A stretch of 64,000 bases of DNA. Source: Paenibacillus sp. EZ-K15. Its GTDB lineage: Bacteria > Bacillota > Bacilli > Paenibacillales > Paenibacillaceae. The notes under the pieces were generated by a model that was not told where the DNA came from, did no database searches, and was given only the letters and a program-made list of their open reading frames with translations. Location of the stretch: contig NZ_PDHM01000020.1 of assembly GCF_002573715.1 (NCBI RefSeq), positions 1 to 64,000 on the forward strand, written 5' to 3'. The stretch's first letter is position 1, and every line of letters starts with the position of its first letter. The position numbers were made by a program, and so were the translations under genes. Positions 7,896-16,130 of this stretch are shown in pieces.

Positions 7896-9323
7896 TTGAC
7901 GAAAGTTAACGTTAGTTTGCGGCCCATTGTTAGCAAGCTGAATTTACCCACGGTGTTGAAAACTACGATTCTTCCGGGCGACTCCATCGAAAGATTATTT
8001 ATTGCAACCCAAGTAGGAGAGATCTTTTACATAGGAAACGGAGTTATAGAGACTTTCTTAGATATTCGCCCGCGAATCCTGAAACTAGGTGGTTCTAGCG
8101 GCGGATATGATGAACGGGGATTGCTAGGGCTAGCATTTCATCCCCAATTTTATTATAATCGTCTATTTTATCTCCACTATTCAGTAGCTGGAACCCAAGG
8201 TCCAGGCGCTCTTCCAGGTGCTCCTCTTGAATCTTTTAAGCCTAACCCGTGCGATGCTAGCACCTTAAACCTAAAGTGGGTAAACAGAGAACATCAATAC
8301 GATCATATCGATACAGTCGAAGAATGGATTCTGCAATCGAATGGCCAACCGCAAAAAAGGCGGACATTACTTAACATCAGAAGGCCATTTTTAAACCATA
8401 ACGGTGTCAATAGCTTAAACTTTTCCCCTGAAACAGGAAAGCTTGTTTTGACAACCGGTGATGGCGGATCAGGCTATGATCCGTTTAATTTAAGCCAAGA
8501 CGATATGGAGATCGCAGGTAAAATCATCGAAATTGATGTCGTTAAGAATACGTTTATCGATAATCCGCCCGTAGTTACGCGCTTTAATGAACTGCCCGTA
8601 CCCATTCAGGAAACGCTTACGGTAATGGCCAAAGGCGTTCGCAATATACCCGGCATTTCATTTCAAAAGTTTTATAATCAGTTTATCAAATACGTAGGAA
8701 ATGTCGGACAGGATCTCGTAGAGTCGATTTTTTCGTTCGTTCATTATAAACCGATACCGGTTACTCAGCTTATTCAAGCTTCTTTAATGAAAACGGAACC
8801 TGACCAAGAGGGATTTATTAACTTGGGCTGGCGCGGGTGGGAAGGTGCTTTTCCGACCTCGATCATAACCGGCTGCTCTGCAAATCCGGCATTGAACGAG
8901 AAAACAATTGCTTATTACGATGAAGCAGTAAAAACTTCCGTACGGCGTCTTCACCCTCTGACAAGTTATTTTCATGAAGATTCCCGAACCGATAAGTTTA
9001 GAGCAACTGCACTTACAGGAGTACAGCCCTATATGGGAAATGAAATCCCCTCTTTATCAGGAAACGTTGTGTTTACCGATCTAGCTCGAGGGAATGAATC
9101 TCAACTTCCCGTTAGAGGAGTCTTAGCTTATACCAGGGTAAGAACGGATTGTACGCTAAATGATTTTAATGTTATTGAAACCGATTATCAGTTTGGGTCT
9201 CAATCTTCGTATTATGTTAGTTTGGGAACGAATCTGAATCAAACCAGACTCTATTTAGGGGTTTATGGCTCGATGAAAGTGGCTGATGCTAACCAAGGAA
9301 CCGTTTTTGAAATTGTTCCATGA
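7896..9323 (+). CDS. Soluble PQQ-dehydrogenase/HHIP-like beta-propeller protein
   Basis: A 475-aa protein of the glucose/sorbosone dehydrogenase (sGDH/Aldose sugar dehydrogenase, HHIP-like) beta-propeller family. Visible hallmarks are 'ERGLLGLAFHP' at about residue 72, the 'NHNG' catalytic-His loop near 168 followed by 'TTGDGGSGYD', 'GVRNIPG' near 247, 'VGNVGQD' and 'GWRGWEG'. Translation starts at TTG 7896, nine bases after GGAGGG; a GTG at 7891 runs into a stop. There is no signal peptide, although characterised family members act outside the cytoplasm. The gene ends inside the start region of the ECF ATPase gene (stop at 9321-9323), so it is the first gene of that operon. Cofactor and substrate are unknown, and enzyme activity is not assured. 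Confidence 0.75.
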   Translation: MTKVNVSLRPIVSKLNLPTVLKTTILPGDSIERLFIATQVGEIFYIGNGVIETFLDIRPRILKLGGSSGGYDERGLLGLAFHPQFYYNRLFYLHYSVAGTQGPGALPGAPLESFKPNPCDASTLNLKWVNREHQYDHIDTVEEWILQSNGQPQKRRTLLNIRRPFLNHNGVNSLNFSPETGKLVLTTGDGGSGYDPFNLSQDDMEIAGKIIEIDVVKNTFIDNPPVVTRFNELPVPIQETLTVMAKGVRNIPGISFQKFYNQFIKYVGNVGQDLVESIFSFVHYKPIPVTQLIQASLMKTEPDQEGFINLGWRGWEGAFPTSIITGCSANPALNEKTIAYYDEAVKTSVRRLHPLTSYFHEDSRTDKFRATALTGVQPYMGNEIPSLSGNVVFTDLARGNESQLPVRGVLAYTRVRTDCTLNDFNVIETDYQFGSQSSYYVSLGTNLNQTRLYLGVYGSMKVADANQGTVFEIVP

Positions 9324-9352
9324 TTCATAACGAACCAAAGCCGGAGGGAAAG

Positions 9353-10159
9353 ATGGACAACGTTATATCGTTCAAAAACGTATGGTTCCGGTACGATGCG
9401 CGCCAGGATTGGACACTTCGGGAGATCAATCTAACCCTTTATGAAGGAGAATGGCTTACGATCGTGGGTGGTAACGGTTCCGGAAAATCAACGTTAGTTC
9501 GATTGATTAACGGCCTGCTCCAACCTACATTGGGAGAAGTCACCGTTTACGGAAAGAATACATGCGATCATCGAAACTTATGGAATGTTCGCCAAAATGT
9601 GGGTATGGTGTTCCCCAACGCGGAGAATCAAATTGTTGGCATGACCGTTCAGGAGGATACGACTTTTGGTTTGTATAATATCGGCGTTTCCCCGGATGAA
9701 GCAGAATCCCGTTGCCGATCCGTCTTGCAATTGCTTGGGCTCTATGAACTGAAAGATCGTCCTCCGTATTTTCTATCCGGCGGGGAAAAACAAAAGTTGG
9801 CGATTGCCGGAGTTCTGGCCATGGAGCCCAAAGTGATCATTGTTGACGAGTCCACTTCCATGCTTGATACCGAAAGCGCCCGACAAATTCATGAGATCAT
9901 GTCCGAACTGCATCGTAACCGATTCACGCTTATTCAGGTGACCCATGAGGTCGAAGAGATTTTCACTGCCGATCGTCTTGCCGTCATGCATAAAGGCAAG
10001 ATCCGGTTCGATGGAACGCCCCAAGAAGCGGCTTCAAATTCATGCGTTTTTACAGACTCCGGCCTTCTCCCTCCGTTTTCTGTTCGAATGCGTGATCTTG
10101 CCAAACAAAAAGGACTGAATTTACCTACTACGAATGAATTTAAATTCGGGGATCAGTGA
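9353..10159 (+). CDS. ecfA1: ECF transporter ATPase A1
   Basis: First ATPase of an energy-coupling-factor vitamin/cofactor importer. An ATG at 9320 is in frame, but GGAGGG at 9343-9348 selects the ATG at 9353 (268 aa). Seen: Walker A GGNGSGKST near residue 38, an EcfA-type Q-loop 'FPNAENQIVG', ABC signature LSGGEKQK near 139, and Walker B 'VIIVDESTSMLD', where Ser replaces the usual Pro of DEP, as in many EcfA1/CbiO proteins. The next ATPase starts in the stop codon (TGATG), indicating a stoichiometric heterodimer. The dedicated T and S genes follow. Confidence 0.88.
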   Translation: MDNVISFKNVWFRYDARQDWTLREINLTLYEGEWLTIVGGNGSGKSTLVRLINGLLQPTLGEVTVYGKNTCDHRNLWNVRQNVGMVFPNAENQIVGMTVQEDTTFGLYNIGVSPDEAESRCRSVLQLLGLYELKDRPPYFLSGGEKQKLAIAGVLAMEPKVIIVDESTSMLDTESARQIHEIMSELHRNRFTLIQVTHEVEEIFTADRLAVMHKGKIRFDGTPQEAASNSCVFTDSGLLPPFSVRMRDLAKQKGLNLPTTNEFKFGDQ

Positions 10160-11016
10160 TGGATATTATTTTAGAGAACGTCAATTGCATGCTTGCCGCC
10201 AGAACCCCTTTTAATAAAAAAGCCATTGATCGAATCTCGCTGCACGTTCCTGCAGGACAGTTCGTGGCGATTATGGGGCCGACCGGGAGTGGAAAAACCA
10301 CATTGGGACAGTTGATTGGAGGACTGATCCTCCCTCAATCAGGGGTAATACGGATCGGACCTTACCAAGTCAATAAAAAGTCCGACCGCCTCCGTCTTTG
10401 GAAAGCAATCGGTTTTTTGTTCCAATTCCCCGAGCACCAAGTAATGGAGGATACGGTTTTCAACCATATCGGAGCCGGACTAAATCGACTAGGTACGAGG
10501 CGGGAATGGGTTGCCGAGCAAGTGAAACAAACGATGGAAGCCGTAGGTTTGTGCTTTTCGCAGTTCAAAGACCGGTCACCATTTCAAATCAGCGGCGGTG
10601 AATTGCGGCGGATCGCACTAGCAGGGGTGCTCGTTACGGAACCGAAAATTCTCATTCTGGACGAACCGACAGCGGGCCTGGATAGCTGGGAACGGAGCAG
10701 AGTGTTGTCGTATATAAAGCTAATTCATGATGAGAAAAAAATGACGGTTCTCTACATGACTCATCGGCTTGAAGAGGCCCTCGAAAACGCTGATCGGATT
10801 CTCGTGTTAAACCATGGTCAATTATACGCGGATTTCCACCCTTGTAACATTCGGGATCACTGGCAGCGGTTGGAGCGAATCGGTTTTGTGAAAACGCCCC
10901 TGCTCCGTTTTATAGATTCACTCGAAGAACGGTCCGCCAAAAATCTGCTCGATAGTGTATATAAAGAGGAGCAATTGATGTCATTCATCACGAATCTCTC
11001 TAGGGAGGAACTGTGA
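10159..11016 (+). CDS. ecfA2: ECF transporter ATPase A2
   Basis: Second ATPase of the ECF module, 285 aa from the ATG at 10159, which overlaps the A1 stop. It has Walker A GPTGSGKTT near residue 40, Q-loop 'FQFPEHQVMEDTV', signature ISGGELRR near 144, Walker B 'ILILDEPTAGLD' near 168 and an H-loop 'MTHRLEEA'. The C-terminal extension is usual for EcfA proteins. It pairs with EcfA1 and couples to EcfT, which begins two bases downstream. This is an extra copy with its own S gene, unlike the housekeeping ecfA1A2T set of Firmicutes, which lies in the ribosomal-protein region. Confidence 0.88.
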   Translation: MDIILENVNCMLAARTPFNKKAIDRISLHVPAGQFVAIMGPTGSGKTTLGQLIGGLILPQSGVIRIGPYQVNKKSDRLRLWKAIGFLFQFPEHQVMEDTVFNHIGAGLNRLGTRREWVAEQVKQTMEAVGLCFSQFKDRSPFQISGGELRRIALAGVLVTEPKILILDEPTAGLDSWERSRVLSYIKLIHDEKKMTVLYMTHRLEEALENADRILVLNHGQLYADFHPCNIRDHWQRLERIGFVKTPLLRFIDSLEERSAKNLLDSVYKEEQLMSFITNLSREEL

Positions 11017-11017
11017 C

Positions 11018-11782
11018 GTGCAATGGTTGAAGTTGCTGTCCTTCGGGCCGTCTATGAACACGCGCTCTTTTTTGCAGGACTTGGATCCTCGTTCAAAACT
11101 TATCTTTACAGCGACATATTTATCTTTGGTTACCATTTCAAATGATCTAGTCAGCGTGGTTTTCTATGCAATCGTTGGATTGTTGTTGGTTCTCGCCGCC
11201 CGATTACCGCTAGCTTATTTATGGAACGGCCTGCAGGGTTTGCTCCCCCTTCAGATCACGCTGTTTTGTTTCCACATGGTGTTAGGCGATCTTAAAAATG
11301 CAATTCTTCTGCCTTGCAAGCTCATTTTTTTTATCACAACGGCTATAGCGCTCAGTGCAACGACCCCCCCGACCAAACTGGCAGACGGTCTAGAAGCCAT
11401 ACTACACCCGCTTACTCGCATTCGATTTCCGGTTCAGAATTTCGTATTTATGATCTCAATTGCCTTCCGGTTTATTCCTCTCTTTATCGATGAAGCCGAC
11501 TCCATGTTGAAATCGCAAAAAGTGAAACACGCGCGTTATAAAGGCGAAGGCTTTCGAACCACTTTACAATCTCTTCTTCAGCTTCTCGTTGCTCTGTTCG
11601 TTGCCGTGCTTCGCCGTGCGAACCAACTGGCTCTCGCGATGGACGCTCGTTGTTACTTACCGGGAAATAAAATCCGGGCACGCCGTTTACAGTTTAGTTG
11701 GCGCGATTGGTTGACGATCATTTCTGCGCTGGCTCTGCTTCTGATCCATGTGCTGTTGAAAGGAGAAGTTTTTGAACGATGA
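11018..11782 (+). CDS. ecfT: ECF transporter transmembrane subunit T
   Basis: Coupling membrane protein joining the two ATPases to the substrate-binding S component. The start is GTG 11018, seven bases after GGGAGGAA (11003-11010). The 254-aa product has four or five hydrophobic segments, the 'DLDPRSKL' N-terminal motif typical of EcfT, and two cytoplasmic Ala-Arg coupling-helix motifs ('KVKHARYKG' and 'ALAMDARCY'). The canonical second motif is A-x-D-A-R-G; here the last residue is Cys. Its stop overlaps the S-component start (ATGA). Confidence 0.85.
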   Translation: MQWLKLLSFGPSMNTRSFLQDLDPRSKLIFTATYLSLVTISNDLVSVVFYAIVGLLLVLAARLPLAYLWNGLQGLLPLQITLFCFHMVLGDLKNAILLPCKLIFFITTAIALSATTPPTKLADGLEAILHPLTRIRFPVQNFVFMISIAFRFIPLFIDEADSMLKSQKVKHARYKGEGFRTTLQSLLQLLVALFVAVLRRANQLALAMDARCYLPGNKIRARRLQFSWRDWLTIISALALLLIHVLLKGEVFER

Positions 11783-12357
11783 ATCCCATGAAAAATTACT
11801 GGTTAAATTCTGTTTGTGCAGAAGTTTCAGAGATTAACACCCGTTTTGGAGCAGTCGAATATGCCACAAGAAAAATGATTACGGTCGCTTTTCTTGCCGC
11901 GCTATCCGCCATTTTTCAATCCATGGGAGGGTTACTGCCAGGGATAGGCTACTTGATTAGTCCCCTCGCTACAGCCCCCATTGTGTTATGTACGATCCTT
12001 TCCGTCGGTTCCGGTCTGACCGCCTATTCGCTCACGATTGTGCTTCTCTTTTTTATCCAACCAAGCGAACTGATCGTTTTTCCTTTCACGACAGGCTTAT
12101 TGGGGCTTGGGATTGGCGGTTCGCTGTTATATTTGAAAATACGCTTGCCGGCCGTGGTTGCCGGATCTTTTTCTTTGTGGGCAGGAATCCTTTTGTTGCT
12201 ATACGTTTTTCGATTTCCTGTTCTGGGCCCGGCAGTTTCATCTTCATTTAGCCTAAGTACGATCGCCATCGTTTATGTGTTCTCGCTTTTCTACAGCTGG
12301 CTTTGGGTAGAAATAAGCAGGTATTTCATTAAGAAAATAAGTAAAGGGATTACTTGA
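11779..12357 (+). CDS. ECF transporter S component, substrate unassigned
   Basis: Hydrophobic 192-aa membrane protein encoded last in the ECF operon, overlapping ecfT by four bases. After a polar N-terminus of about 35 residues come five to six membrane helices. The first reads 'ITVAFLAALSAIFQSMGG', with the small-residue (A-x-x-x-A) pattern S components use to dock on EcfT. Size, topology and position make it the substrate-specific subunit. I cannot match it to the well-known S families (RibU, ThiT, BioY, FolT, CbrT, PanT). A dedicated ECF set plus the upstream propeller protein suggests the cargo may relate to that protein, which is inference only. Confidence 0.7.
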   Translation: MNPMKNYWLNSVCAEVSEINTRFGAVEYATRKMITVAFLAALSAIFQSMGGLLPGIGYLISPLATAPIVLCTILSVGSGLTAYSLTIVLLFFIQPSELIVFPFTTGLLGLGIGGSLLYLKIRLPAVVAGSFSLWAGILLLLYVFRFPVLGPAVSSSFSLSTIAIVYVFSLFYSWLWVEISRYFIKKISKGIT

Positions 12358-12463
12358 TTAAGACTGGGCAGTCCGTACAGTCAGCATTTTTTTGTAACCA
12401 ATAAGTTTCTTCAACGCAGTCTTTCTCGGTATCCAGTAATTCTCGTTTCTGTCTTGCTTACTA

Positions 12464-12580
12464 CTAAAAACTAAATCCCACTATCCTTTCTTCTACCAAC
12501 CGAAAATAATGCCCATCCGAATCATAAAAGGTGAAATAATTTCAATTATTTCATCCGATGTATTTGCATTTATTTCCGAT
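12464..12580 (-). pseudogene. C-terminal remnant of a VOC (glyoxalase/bleomycin-resistance) protein
   Basis: The last frame reads FTFYDSDGHYFRLVEERIV and ends at 12464-12466. 'F.F.DPDGN.F.LVE' is the C-terminal strand of the VOC superfamily, including the metal-ligand Glu position. Just upstream another frame reads 'NANTSDEIIEIIS', so a frameshift splits the remnant. The 5' portion is missing and repeat copy B begins exactly there. This is a decayed gene, similar in state to those at 1-1400. Confidence 0.55.
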
Positions 12581-12680
12581 AACGTTCTCGTATTCATGAA
12601 CCCGAAAATCTTAAGCTCCAACGGGGAGAACGCGACGCGGTTAGGTTCGCAGGGTGTCCTCCTGATTCCACTTCTTTAAA
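12580..12680. repeat. Intergenic repeat, copy B
   Basis: 12580-12605 repeats 477-502 with one mismatch, and 12624-12665 resembles 841-900 (GGGGAGAACGCGAC...TTCGCAGGGTGTC). Here the two segments are adjacent, which suggests the full repeat is at least 90 bp and that the copy near 477-941 is split by an inserted or captured gene fragment. The rest of 12358-12760 holds only the VOC remnant and a weak GACTG/CAGTC hairpin with a T-run (12363-12394) after the ECF operon. Confidence 0.55.
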
Positions 12681-12759
12681 TTACCTCTGGTGGACCAACA
12701 CGTTGTGAAAAGTAACGATTTGCTTCTCCATGCCCCTGCATTTTTCACTTCCAAAAAAT

Positions 12760-12791
12760 AAAACGGCCAAACGATTGGGCTTGGCCGTTTT
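12760..12791 (-). terminator. Terminator of the small secreted-protein gene
   Basis: AAAACGGCCAA (12760-12770) pairs perfectly with TTGGCCGTTTT (12781-12791). On the minus strand it runs into TTTTATTTTTT, directly downstream of the gene ending at 12809. Confidence 0.8.
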
Positions 12792-12808
12792 GATCTCTAT
12801 GCCTTTTA

Positions 12809-13162
12809 TTAATTGGCTTGATTCAAACTAACAGGTCCTAAACTACCATAAGACCCTTGGAATTGTCCTTTGAGGACATAAGTTCCAGGGCTAAGATAAC
12901 CTACTGAATACTCGACAGGGCTTGAAGAAGTTGGCCCAATATTGACGGTAGTCGAGAAGACTGTACTAAGTTGGCCAGATGGTCCTTTGGAATAAAGCGT
13001 TAGATCAACGGTTTCATTCGTAGAGCTCCATAGGCCTACGCTTAATTTATGTTGAGCTGGTTGGAAAACTGTCAAATCATGGGATGTTGCAGTGTAAGCT
13101 GCAAATGCGCTGGTAGAAAAAGAGAAGCATGCTAATAATAGAATCAATACTACTTTTTTCAT
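12809..13162 (-). CDS. Small secreted protein of unknown function
   Basis: A 117-aa product with a clear Sec signal peptide: MKK, a hydrophobic core and a likely cut after AFA near residue 21. The mature ~95 residues are Ser/Thr/Gly-rich and beta-strand-like ('TYVLKGQFQGSYG'), with no Cys and no lysine-rich tail. The pattern resembles a small Ig-like or jelly-roll extracellular domain, but I cannot name a family. The start is well supported by GGGAGGTG six bases upstream. It is monocistronic, with its own terminator. Confidence 0.65.
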   Translation of the reverse strand: MKKVVLILLLACFSFSTSAFAAYTATSHDLTVFQPAQHKLSVGLWSSTNETVDLTLYSKGPSGQLSTVFSTTVNIGPTSSSPVEYSVGYLSPGTYVLKGQFQGSYGSLGPVSLNQAN

Positions 13163-13335
13163 TCCTTCACCTCCCTTCTTTCCTTCTTGATTTAGAACGT
13201 CAGTAGAGAAAATATATGTAATCGTTAGATCAAAAGTAATATTTTAACTATTATATCAAAATAAATATTATATGCATATATATTAAAATTCTGATTAAAA
13301 AAGTGTTTGGTGTTGATGGTACGGTTAATCTATTA

Positions 13336-13381
13336 GAAAAAAAGCACCAATTCCATCTACAGTGCAGAGGAACTGGTACTT
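13336..13381 (-). terminator. Terminator of the membrane hydrolase gene
   Basis: On the minus strand AGTACCAGTTCC pairs imperfectly with GGAATTGGTGCT, followed by TTTTTTT (forward 13336-13342). It lies immediately after the hydrolase stop codon at 13389. Confidence 0.65.
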
Positions 13382-13388
13382 CTAGATT

Positions 13389-15326
13389 TTAGGTCTGAAA
13401 AGGAACCAAGGTAGCCGTGTTCGCAACTCCAATCATCGTTATGATCAATGTATTCACCATTGCACCGAGCCAAATGTTTCCTGTCAATTTGTATAGGCTC
13501 CGACTAATCATGGCTGCTGCAAATAATAAGAAAATAAAGGGAAGCAAAACCATGGGATAAAGTCTCGTCTCTTGCCAGAAGGAGTTGCCCGTCATAAATA
13601 AAACCGCATACTGGATTCCATTGATCAACATGATTCCAAGCACATTTCCGAATCCAGCGACAATCATGTTTACTTTTTCAGACTTGATATTGCTAAAACT
13701 CAATTTGTTTATAAATAACGCGTTCGTCAGATAGAAAATGAAGAAGAATGGCAGGTAGTTCATCCATACCAAGAACTTATCTGAATGGAATGTAAATACC
13801 CCCAGTATCCATAATTTAAAATTAGCATTTAAGAAGTATTCTGCCAAAAATACAACCGTAAAAAAGACTCCAAAGATACATAGAGCAAGTATAAAGGTCT
13901 TCATCCAATTGTTCAGACCGATTTTTAATCCTAGATGTTGAATAGAAAACTCAGCGTTATTTCTTTTCTCCAGTCTGTATTTCCATATAAACAGGGCTAA
14001 TCCAACAAGACTATTAAAGATCGCCCATATCATAATATAGTTTGTAATCGGCTGCGGAAACCATTTTACAGACAAGAAACTGGACGTGCTCTTAAAAATA
14101 AACCGGTCTAGTTTTAAGGCTACAATGACTCCAACTGCAGAAAACAGCCAACTAAGCAGCCAGCTTATCCAAAAAAATCTGGTTTTCTTATTACTTTTTC
14201 CCGTTGGCATCGTACTGGTTAACGAATTCTTTTGTTCTTTTGTTAATTTTAACTGCCGGAAGTACGGAATTTTTAATAAGTAATAGGATGCCGGATAAAT
14301 CAATAGAAAGATGCCCAATAATCCGATAAAACTAAAAAGCTCTTTCCAGATCCAAAGCTGATCGGTATTTTTTATTTTTGGTGAGAGCCCGAACGAATGG
14401 TTAAAAAAATCGACCGTTTCGGCAACTGTCTTTTGGGAAAAATGCGCCCATTCATGCGTTTGCTTTGGATTGTGAACTACTCTCAACGTTTGGCTTTCTG
14501 CATCTCCATAATATTGACCTACCGCAAAGCTTGACTGCTGTTCATCTTCTGGAAAAATCGAGTTAATTGCGACCAGGCCCTCAAGGGCATTGTTGGATAG
14601 ATCACCATTTCCTTGGGACAAATCATAATTCCCCTCATCCAATTGACCATAAATAATTCCTAAGTTAGCGTGAATTTGGCTAAAAACCTCTTCACTTGAT
14701 AAACGAATATTTCCTATTGGCAGTCCTGCTGATACTTTATTCAAAGAATTTGCATATTCCAGTTCACGATCCGTAATGTCTTCTCCGCCTTCCGAATCCG
14801 GAGTTTTCGCTTTTTCTATTGCAGTATAATACTGTGAACCATAATGCATTAACGTCATCCATGTTGACATCCCCCCCATGGAATGTCCCATAACACCGAT
14901 CCGATGGTTATCGATGTAATCTAGATTATGGTAGGCAAATTCCACTAGAGGTATCATTCCCTCCCCATTTGCAACAACGGCCTCCATTACCGGTTCACTC
15001 GCCGAGCTTGATTTTCCATGATAGTATGCATCGAATGTCATGACAGCAATCCCTCTTCGCGATAATTCAATGGCATTTACATTCTGCATATGTTTATTGT
15101 TTAGATAACCATGCTCGGTTATAACCAAAGGAACCTTGTTCTCTGCGCTCGATCGTTTGGGTTTATATAGTTGTCCAGACAACCACTGTCCATTTTCAGT
15201 TGGAACCTTAAAATTAATGATTTCCGTCTTTCCAAAGGAAGTTTGCAAAAAACCGGATAAACAAACGCTTACAATAATCATGACAACAGATACGACAAAT
15301 AACCTTCGTATGCTCTTCTTATCCAT
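13389..15326 (-). CDS. Alpha/beta hydrolase fused to a polytopic membrane domain
   Basis: A 645-aa protein of unusual make-up. Residues 8-28 form a transmembrane helix. The extracytoplasmic part has an alpha/beta-hydrolase fold: strand 'VPLVITEHGYLNN', 'MTFDAYYHGKSSS' and the nucleophile elbow GHSMGG near residue 147, with 'TIEKAKTP..' and 'PKQTHEWAHF' as possible acid/His regions. From about residue 335 to the end there are some eight hydrophobic helices. The substrate is probably a lipid- or wall-associated ester or peptide; this is inference. It is divergent from a MarR regulator across a long palindrome, so it is likely repressed by that regulator. An AGGAGG site supports the start. A few Firmicute hydrolases share this layout, but I know no studied member. 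Confidence 0.7.
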   Translation of the reverse strand: MDKKSIRRLFVVSVVMIIVSVCLSGFLQTSFGKTEIINFKVPTENGQWLSGQLYKPKRSSAENKVPLVITEHGYLNNKHMQNVNAIELSRRGIAVMTFDAYYHGKSSSASEPVMEAVVANGEGMIPLVEFAYHNLDYIDNHRIGVMGHSMGGMSTWMTLMHYGSQYYTAIEKAKTPDSEGGEDITDRELEYANSLNKVSAGLPIGNIRLSSEEVFSQIHANLGIIYGQLDEGNYDLSQGNGDLSNNALEGLVAINSIFPEDEQQSSFAVGQYYGDAESQTLRVVHNPKQTHEWAHFSQKTVAETVDFFNHSFGLSPKIKNTDQLWIWKELFSFIGLLGIFLLIYPASYYLLKIPYFRQLKLTKEQKNSLTSTMPTGKSNKKTRFFWISWLLSWLFSAVGVIVALKLDRFIFKSTSSFLSVKWFPQPITNYIMIWAIFNSLVGLALFIWKYRLEKRNNAEFSIQHLGLKIGLNNWMKTFILALCIFGVFFTVVFLAEYFLNANFKLWILGVFTFHSDKFLVWMNYLPFFFIFYLTNALFINKLSFSNIKSEKVNMIVAGFGNVLGIMLINGIQYAVLFMTGNSFWQETRLYPMVLLPFIFLLFAAAMISRSLYKLTGNIWLGAMVNTLIITMIGVANTATLVPFQT

Positions 15327-15342
15327 AAAATGCCTCCTCGAA

Positions 15343-15389
15343 GTATAAAAACAATATAGTTTCCACTGTAAACCATATTGTTTTTATAC
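15343..15389. promoter_or_regulatory. 47-bp palindrome, probable MarR operator
   Basis: GTATAAAAACAATAT (15343-15357) is the exact reverse complement of 15375-15389, and GTTT/AAAC (15359-15362 with 15370-15373) extends the symmetry around a 7-bp centre. It begins six bases beyond the hydrolase ribosome binding site. A minus-strand promoter TTGCTT-N17-TATAAA lies at the edge of the palindrome. A long AT-rich palindrome between a marR-type gene and its divergent neighbour is the expected operator position. Confidence 0.7.
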
Positions 15390-15427
15390 TATACATTATA
15401 AGTGAAAGCAATATAGAATATATCCCT

Positions 15428-15455
15428 TTGTTGAAGTTATTTTTTTTGATATAAT
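15428..15455 (+). promoter_or_regulatory. Promoter of the MarR-type gene
   Basis: TTGTTG (15428-15433), 16-bp spacer, TATAAT (15450-15455); start expected about 15462, just before the gene. Confidence 0.5.
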
Positions 15456-15485
15456 TTTAAGAGCTAAATGAACAGGAAAAGAGTG

Positions 15486-16001
15486 ATGTCGATGTCACTA
15501 GAATGGATGGGGAAAAATAGAATATTTGTTGAGAGGCTTGTAAAATTCGGTAATGCTTATGCGGACTCCTACAAAAAAGAGTATCCGTATAATACTCCTT
15601 TTTTATTTTCTGCTGCTCAAATTCAAGTACTAGAATATATATTGGAGAATGAAGATAAAAACCAAAACATGCTTGAAATTTCTAATCGGTTGGGAATATC
15701 TAAAAGTGCATTCTCGAAAAATGTCGCAAAAATGGTAGAGAAAGGGTTTCTCGAAAAATACCATACCTCTGACAATAAGAAAAACATTATTATTAAGGCT
15801 ACCCAAACAGGCAAAGAAGTATATGATCAATACGTACATTACGCTTACGAAAAATCCTTCAAGAAAATCTTTTCCCTGCTAGATGAAATCCCTGAGCAGT
15901 ATGTTGAGAGAATGGAAGCTATCTTAGATATAGCTGCTACAGCTACATCAGAAAAAACAAAGCAAAAGAAAGAGCAGGTTAAACTCATTCGAATAGAGTA
16001 G
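15486..16001 (+). CDS. MarR-family transcriptional regulator
   Basis: A winged-helix regulator of 171 aa from the ATG at 15486, placed eight bases after AGGA; ATGs at 15468 and 15492 are alternatives. The core shows the MarR layout: 'FLFSAAQIQVLEYILEN' leading to 'NMLEISNRLGISKSAFSKNVAKMVEKGFLEKYHT', the recognition helix, then the wing 'DNKKNIIIKATQTGKEVY' and a C-terminal dimer helix. It probably represses the divergent membrane hydrolase gene and itself by binding the palindrome at 15343-15389. The ligand is unknown. The Lys-rich C-terminal tail is slightly long for the family. Confidence 0.8.
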   Translation: MSMSLEWMGKNRIFVERLVKFGNAYADSYKKEYPYNTPFLFSAAQIQVLEYILENEDKNQNMLEISNRLGISKSAFSKNVAKMVEKGFLEKYHTSDNKKNIIIKATQTGKEVYDQYVHYAYEKSFKKIFSLLDEIPEQYVERMEAILDIAATATSEKTKQKKEQVKLIRIE

Positions 16002-16048
16002 TAAGCGAAAGCTAGGGATACAGCATTTTAATTAATTGAAAGACATAG

Positions 16049-16077
16049 AAGTCAGCCTGTATTGGCTGACTTTTTTA
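16049..16077 (+). terminator. Terminator of the MarR-type gene
   Basis: AAGTCAGCC (16049-16057) pairs perfectly with GGCTGACTT (16064-16072), followed by TTTT. Confidence 0.8.
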
Positions 16078-16130
16078 ATGAATGCTATGTCATTCACTAT
16101 TTTTAAATTGATATGACATATGTTCCAAGT

